Shown here in pieces: positions 32,713 through 35,692 of a DNA stretch of 35,692 nt. A program made the translations under genes and the position numbers. Below the pieces are notes generated by a model. The model ran no database searches, had not been told where the DNA came from, and saw only the letters and a list, made by a program, of their open reading frames with translations. How positions within the stretch are numbered: position 1 is the first letter of the stretch; every line of letters starts with the position of its first letter. The stretch spans positions 1 to 35,692 of the forward strand of contig CAITYF010000015.1 in assembly GCA_903896545.1 (NCBI GenBank), read 5' to 3'. The stretch comes from an uncultured Myxococcales bacterium (GTDB lineage: Bacteria; Myxococcota_A; UBA9042).

Positions 32713-32750
32713 GCCGCGGGGCGTGAAGATAGCAGGGCGACGCCCGCGGC
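32713..32750 (-). other. Strong stem-loop between the TPR/two-TM gene and the heme A synthase gene
   Basis: GCCGCGGG(G)CGT at 32713-32724 pairs with ACGCCCGCGGC at 32740-32750, an 11-bp stem with one bulged G and a 15-base loop. On the minus strand it falls about 60 bases after the TPR gene stop and 24 bases before the heme A synthase start. There is no T-run. It may end or stabilise the upstream kinase-TPR transcript, or lie in the ctaA leader. Confidence 0.4.
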
Positions 32751-32811
32751 AACAGGGCCGCGCACACGAAGGCTTGGGGACACGCGAACTTGCGTTGAAG
32801 CCGGGGAACGC

Positions 32812-33603
32812 TCAGAAGCGGGTCGTCCAGCTCACCGTCCCGCCGTTTGGCGACACGCCTGCGCTGAGACCCGAAGTGGGCTGCGTGCCAGACCGCACCG
32901 CAACCACCGCGCCGACGATGATGCCGACCGCGCCGACGCCCAGCAGTGAAGACGCCAGAATGCGGTTGTTCATGATCGTCTGCTCGTCGTGACTCAGCTT
33001 GTCCGGCGTGTAGCGGTTTGCCGCGACGTCGTCCTGCATACGCGCGTTCGCCGATTGCGTCATCAGAAACCACGTGGTGCCGCCCGCGACGAGTGCGACG
33101 CCCGCGCCGACGACCGTCCAACCCAGCCAGCGATTGGTCGAACCCGCCGGCTGTTGCACATGCGCGACTGGTTCTGCCGGCACCGCTGCAGGCTCCGGAG
33201 CGAAGACATCGACCGCCGGCTGCACTGCGACTGCCGGCTCCGCTTTGGGCACCTGCGGCTTCTGTGCGATGCGCGCCTCCAGACGCGCCAGGCGTTCGAC
33301 AACTTCGTCGTGATCCGGTCCGGTCGGCACCTTGTCGAGGTACTTCTGGAACTGCGTCCGCGCGTACTCCAACTTGCCCGCTTCCTCCCAGGCGCGACCA
33401 GCATTGCGGAGGCGCACATACTTGTCGTTGCTGAGCGCGAAGGCTTTTTCAAAAAGTTCCGCGGCTTCCTGAAAGCGCTGTTCCTTGAAGGCCAATGCCG
33501 CGTCGTCAGCGATCGATTTGCCCAAGTCCTTGGTCGGCGGCGCAGCAAACGCGGCGGTGCACAGCGTCAAGGTCAAACAGGCGGCGAGCAGGCGGCGCAG
33601 CAT
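32812..33603 (-). CDS. Secreted/membrane TPR protein paired with Ser/Thr kinase
   Basis: This 263-residue protein has a signal peptide ('LLAACLTLTLCTAAFA'), then two to three TPR-like helical repeats (about 30-105, 'ALAFKEQRFQEAAELFEKAF' and 'RNAGRAWEEAGKLEYARTQF'). A Pro/Ala/Val linker follows, then two hydrophobic segments (about 138-158 'WTVVGAGVALVAGGTTWFL' and about 188-210 'SLLGVGAVGIIVGAVVAV'). The tail 'SAGVSPNGGTVSWTTRF' resembles the closing strand of many outer-membrane or surface proteins of this phylum. The protein is of the myxobacterial TPR/two-TM type of unknown function. Its ATG overlaps the kinase stop by one base (TAATG), which implies translational coupling, so it probably works with, or is regulated by, that kinase. 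Confidence 0.75.
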   Translation of the reverse strand: MLRRLLAACLTLTLCTAAFAAPPTKDLGKSIADDAALAFKEQRFQEAAELFEKAFALSNDKYVRLRNAGRAWEEAGKLEYARTQFQKYLDKVPTGPDHDEVVERLARLEARIAQKPQVPKAEPAVAVQPAVDVFAPEPAAVPAEPVAHVQQPAGSTNRWLGWTVVGAGVALVAGGTTWFLMTQSANARMQDDVAANRYTPDKLSHDEQTIMNNRILASSLLGVGAVGIIVGAVVAVRSGTQPTSGLSAGVSPNGGTVSWTTRF

Positions 33604-35486
33604 TAGAGGGCCTCATCGCCGTTGGGTTTGGCAACGTTCGCCTTGGGTGCGGCTTTCCGCACCTTCGACGCGGCCTTCGGTGCTTCTGCGCTTGGTTCCG
33701 ATGCGGCCGCCGGTGCCGCGGGCGCGGCTTCCGTCGTGGGAGCGACGGGGGCGGCGGCTACCGCGAAACGGAGCGATGCCTGCCGGAGTGCCGTGTCCGC
33801 TTCAGGAAATCTGTACTTGCGCACAGCAGATGTGATGCACGAGGCCACGTTCCCCTCGGCGGAGCGCCGCGCAAATTGCACGTCGGTCGCATGGCCTTTG
33901 CCGTCTACCAGGACGGCGATGTCCACCGCACCTTTGGGACGACACGCGTGAACAGCCGGCGCCAGATCGGTTTCCGCTGCGGTAGATGCGTCGTCGCTCA
34001 GCAGTTTGGCGGCGCTGCTTGCAGCGGTTTCCGGCGGCCGCTCCACTGCCAATGCGGGCGGCGGGGGCGCGGCAACCGGCGCAGACTTACCCGCGAGCAC
34101 AAACCAACCAGCGACTGCGAGAGCCAGCACGACCACAACGGCTGCAATTGGCGCCGCCGCAGACGTCCGCGTTTTTGCTTGCGGCCGCGCGATCTGCGGC
34201 TTGGCCACGTCCAGCGTCGCGTCCAAGTGATTCGCCGGCACACGCGCATCCTTCAAGGTCGCCAACGGCACCACCGCGGTGCTCGGCTGGGTCGGCGCCC
34301 GCGGCCGCGGATTCGCGTTCTGTAGGGTCGCGTCAAGGCCGTCTTCGGTATTCGGTGTTTCGTTCCGGGCAGACGGCTCGTTCCGCACCAGCGTCAAACT
34401 GGGTGCGGGTGTCTGCACGGGGTCCGGGCGAACTTGTTGCGCGGTCGTCCGCTCCACGTCCGCTGGCGTCACCGCGCGCAGCTTGGCCGAGCGCGCCTTG
34501 CGGCCCGTCGTGAGCCCCGCGCTCTCCTGCACTTCCTCCAGCGCCGCCCGCATGTCCTCAGCATCGACAAAGCGCTGATTCGGCTGCTTCCGCAGGGCGC
34601 GCATCACGACCGCTTCCAACCCCGGCGGCAACTCTTGCGGACACACCAAACTCAGCGCGGCAGGCTCCTGCTGCACGTGCGCCATCATCGTTTCCACGGG
34701 ACTTGGCCCCGACAGCGGCAGTTCCCCCGACAAACACTGGTACAGAATCACACCGAGCGCATACAAGTCGCTTCGACCTTCCACGCCTTTGTTCAGCACT
34801 TGTTCCGGGCTCATGTACTTCGGCGTGCCGACCGTGAAGCCGGTGCGCGTCAGTCCGCCGTCGTCGCCTTGTTCGATTGGCTTGGCGATGCCGAAGTCGA
34901 TGACTTTGACAAAGTCGTCCTCGCCGTGGACTTTGCACAAGAAGATGTTGTCCGGCTTCAAGTCGCGGTGCACGAGCCCCGCCTGATGCGCTTCCGCCAG
35001 CGATTTCAACACGCCAATCGCGATGTGAATCGCGCGTTCCGGCGCCAGAATTCCTTCATCCAGCAACACTTGCCCCAGTTCCTGACCGTGCAGCAACTCC
35101 ATCGCCAGATACAGGTGTCCAGCGTCCGTCTGACCAAAGTCGTACACGCGCACTGTGTTCGGATGGCTCAACTTGGACGCCGTGCGTGCTTCCTGCAAGA
35201 AGCGTTTCACCTGGGTTTCGTCATCGCTCAAGTTTGGCTTGAGCACCTTCAAGACCAGTTCCTGTTGGGTGACGACGTGCGTGGCTCGAAAGACGGCGCC
35301 AAAGCCACCTTTGCCCAACAAACGATCGACGCGGTAGCGCCTGCCAATGATTTCGCCCGTTTGCACGGTGTCGACGCTGCCGGTGATGCGCGCGAGCGTG
35401 GGGATGTCGTGCTGGGGACAGGTAAGCGCCGTCGTCTTCACGCCGCATTGTGGGCAGATGCGCTCGTTTGTCGTGCGATCGCTCAT
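33603..35486 (-). CDS. Transmembrane Ser/Thr kinase with N-terminal zinc ribbon and AgmX/TonB-like tail
   Basis: This protein has 627 residues. The N-terminal zinc-ribbon-like element has Cys11, Cys14, Cys23 and His26 ('CPQCGVKTTALTCPQH'). The kinase domain (about 45-320) has 'LGKGGFGAVFRA', Lys80 in 'LVLKVL', 'VHRDLKPDN' with Asp175, 'DFG' 197-199 and 'GTPKYMSPEQ', so it should be active. A variable Pro/Thr-rich cytoplasmic region follows, one transmembrane helix lies at about 446-465, then an Ala/Pro linker. An extracytoplasmic domain at about 510-575 ('VDIAVLVDGKGHATDVQF', 'CITSAVRKYRFP') resembles the AgmX/PglI C-terminal and TonB-C fold. The ATG at 35486 has GAGGAG ten bases ahead; the open frame to 35645 lacks family sequence. 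It is coupled to the TPR gene downstream. Confidence 0.9.
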   Translation of the reverse strand: MSDRTTNERICPQCGVKTTALTCPQHDIPTLARITGSVDTVQTGEIIGRRYRVDRLLGKGGFGAVFRATHVVTQQELVLKVLKPNLSDDETQVKRFLQEARTASKLSHPNTVRVYDFGQTDAGHLYLAMELLHGQELGQVLLDEGILAPERAIHIAIGVLKSLAEAHQAGLVHRDLKPDNIFLCKVHGEDDFVKVIDFGIAKPIEQGDDGGLTRTGFTVGTPKYMSPEQVLNKGVEGRSDLYALGVILYQCLSGELPLSGPSPVETMMAHVQQEPAALSLVCPQELPPGLEAVVMRALRKQPNQRFVDAEDMRAALEEVQESAGLTTGRKARSAKLRAVTPADVERTTAQQVRPDPVQTPAPSLTLVRNEPSARNETPNTEDGLDATLQNANPRPRAPTQPSTAVVPLATLKDARVPANHLDATLDVAKPQIARPQAKTRTSAAAPIAAVVVVLALAVAGWFVLAGKSAPVAAPPPPALAVERPPETAASSAAKLLSDDASTAAETDLAPAVHACRPKGAVDIAVLVDGKGHATDVQFARRSAEGNVASCITSAVRKYRFPEADTALRQASLRFAVAAAPVAPTTEAAPAAPAAASEPSAEAPKAASKVRKAAPKANVAKPNGDEAL

Positions 35487-35692
35487 GCGTGGGAAGCTCC
35501 TCCTCGGTGAGCGTAGATGGATTTTCCGGTGGCGACAAGGCCCAGAACCCGCGCGGGGCGAGGATCGAAATCCGGGGTCTCCGCACGCCCATGACTGATC
35601 ACATCGTGCGCCCGTTGGCGGCGGCGACCTGACCAGTCGATACAAATACTTGTTTTGAAAAGAAATTGGGAGTAGTCCCGTGGTTGCAACAA

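Overview
The window is GC-rich, densely coded chromosomal DNA from a Gram-negative bacterium. It is probably a member of the Myxococcota or a related former deltaproteobacterial lineage. This rests on two Ser/Thr kinases of myxobacterial architecture, at least seven secreted lipoproteins with Asp/Thr/Ser-rich linkers behind the lipobox, a lipoprotein made of myxobacterial-type Cys-rich repeats, an IgGFc-binding-type surface lipoprotein, and a TPR/two-TM protein coupled to a kinase. I saw no rRNA, tRNA, insertion sequence, phage gene or CRISPR array. The taxonomic call is inference.

Layout. 1-4.1 kb: the 3' end of an HrpB-type helicase abutting a SemiSWEET transporter, a cysteine-synthase-family enzyme facing them, then an NRAMP-related metal transporter and an NnrS protein in one transcription unit. 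4.1-7.5 kb (minus strand): a probable three-gene operon with a two-domain SHMT-like/class II aldolase fusion, a serine/threonine ammonia-lyase overlapping it by 8 nt, and a GNAT acetyltransferase. 7.7-11.3 kb (minus): two lipoproteins, one with an IgGFc-binding-type domain, sharing a GFFDD motif in their linkers. 11.5-13.8 kb: htpG and a small secreted protein. 13.9-18.2 kb: a lipoprotein PI-PLC, a divergent formylglycine-generating-enzyme-like lipoprotein, an alpha/beta hydrolase and a Cys-repeat lipoprotein. 18.2-20.4 kb: a 359-base gap with inverted repeats, then a GMC oxidoreductase translationally coupled to a small upstream gene (minus). 20.5-23.0 kb: purT and an Asp-box beta-propeller lipoprotein. 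23.1-29.2 kb (minus): a PknK-like kinase/ATPase/TPR protein and an M3 peptidase lipoprotein. 29.4-32.7 kb: a YtkA-like lipoprotein, a carboxylesterase, a Cys-rich lipoprotein and heme A synthase. 32.8-35.5 kb (minus): a zinc-ribbon Ser/Thr kinase with a periplasmic AgmX/TonB-like tail, coupled to a TPR/two-TM protein.

Most interesting is the 4.1-7.5 kb operon. The 618-residue protein has the domain order described for fluorothreonine transaldolase (an SHMT-type PLP domain followed by a class II aldolase/epimerase-type metal domain) and keeps the catalytic residues of both domains. It sits next to a PLP enzyme that would deaminate hydroxy-amino acids. No fluorinase is present, so I infer an uncharacterised beta-hydroxy-alpha-amino-acid pathway, either making such compounds by transaldol chemistry or breaking them down. 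The GMC oxidoreductase with its small coupled partner is a second less-described unit.

CDS starts were chosen by Shine-Dalgarno spacing, lipobox or signal-peptide position and domain boundaries, so several differ from the longest open frame.
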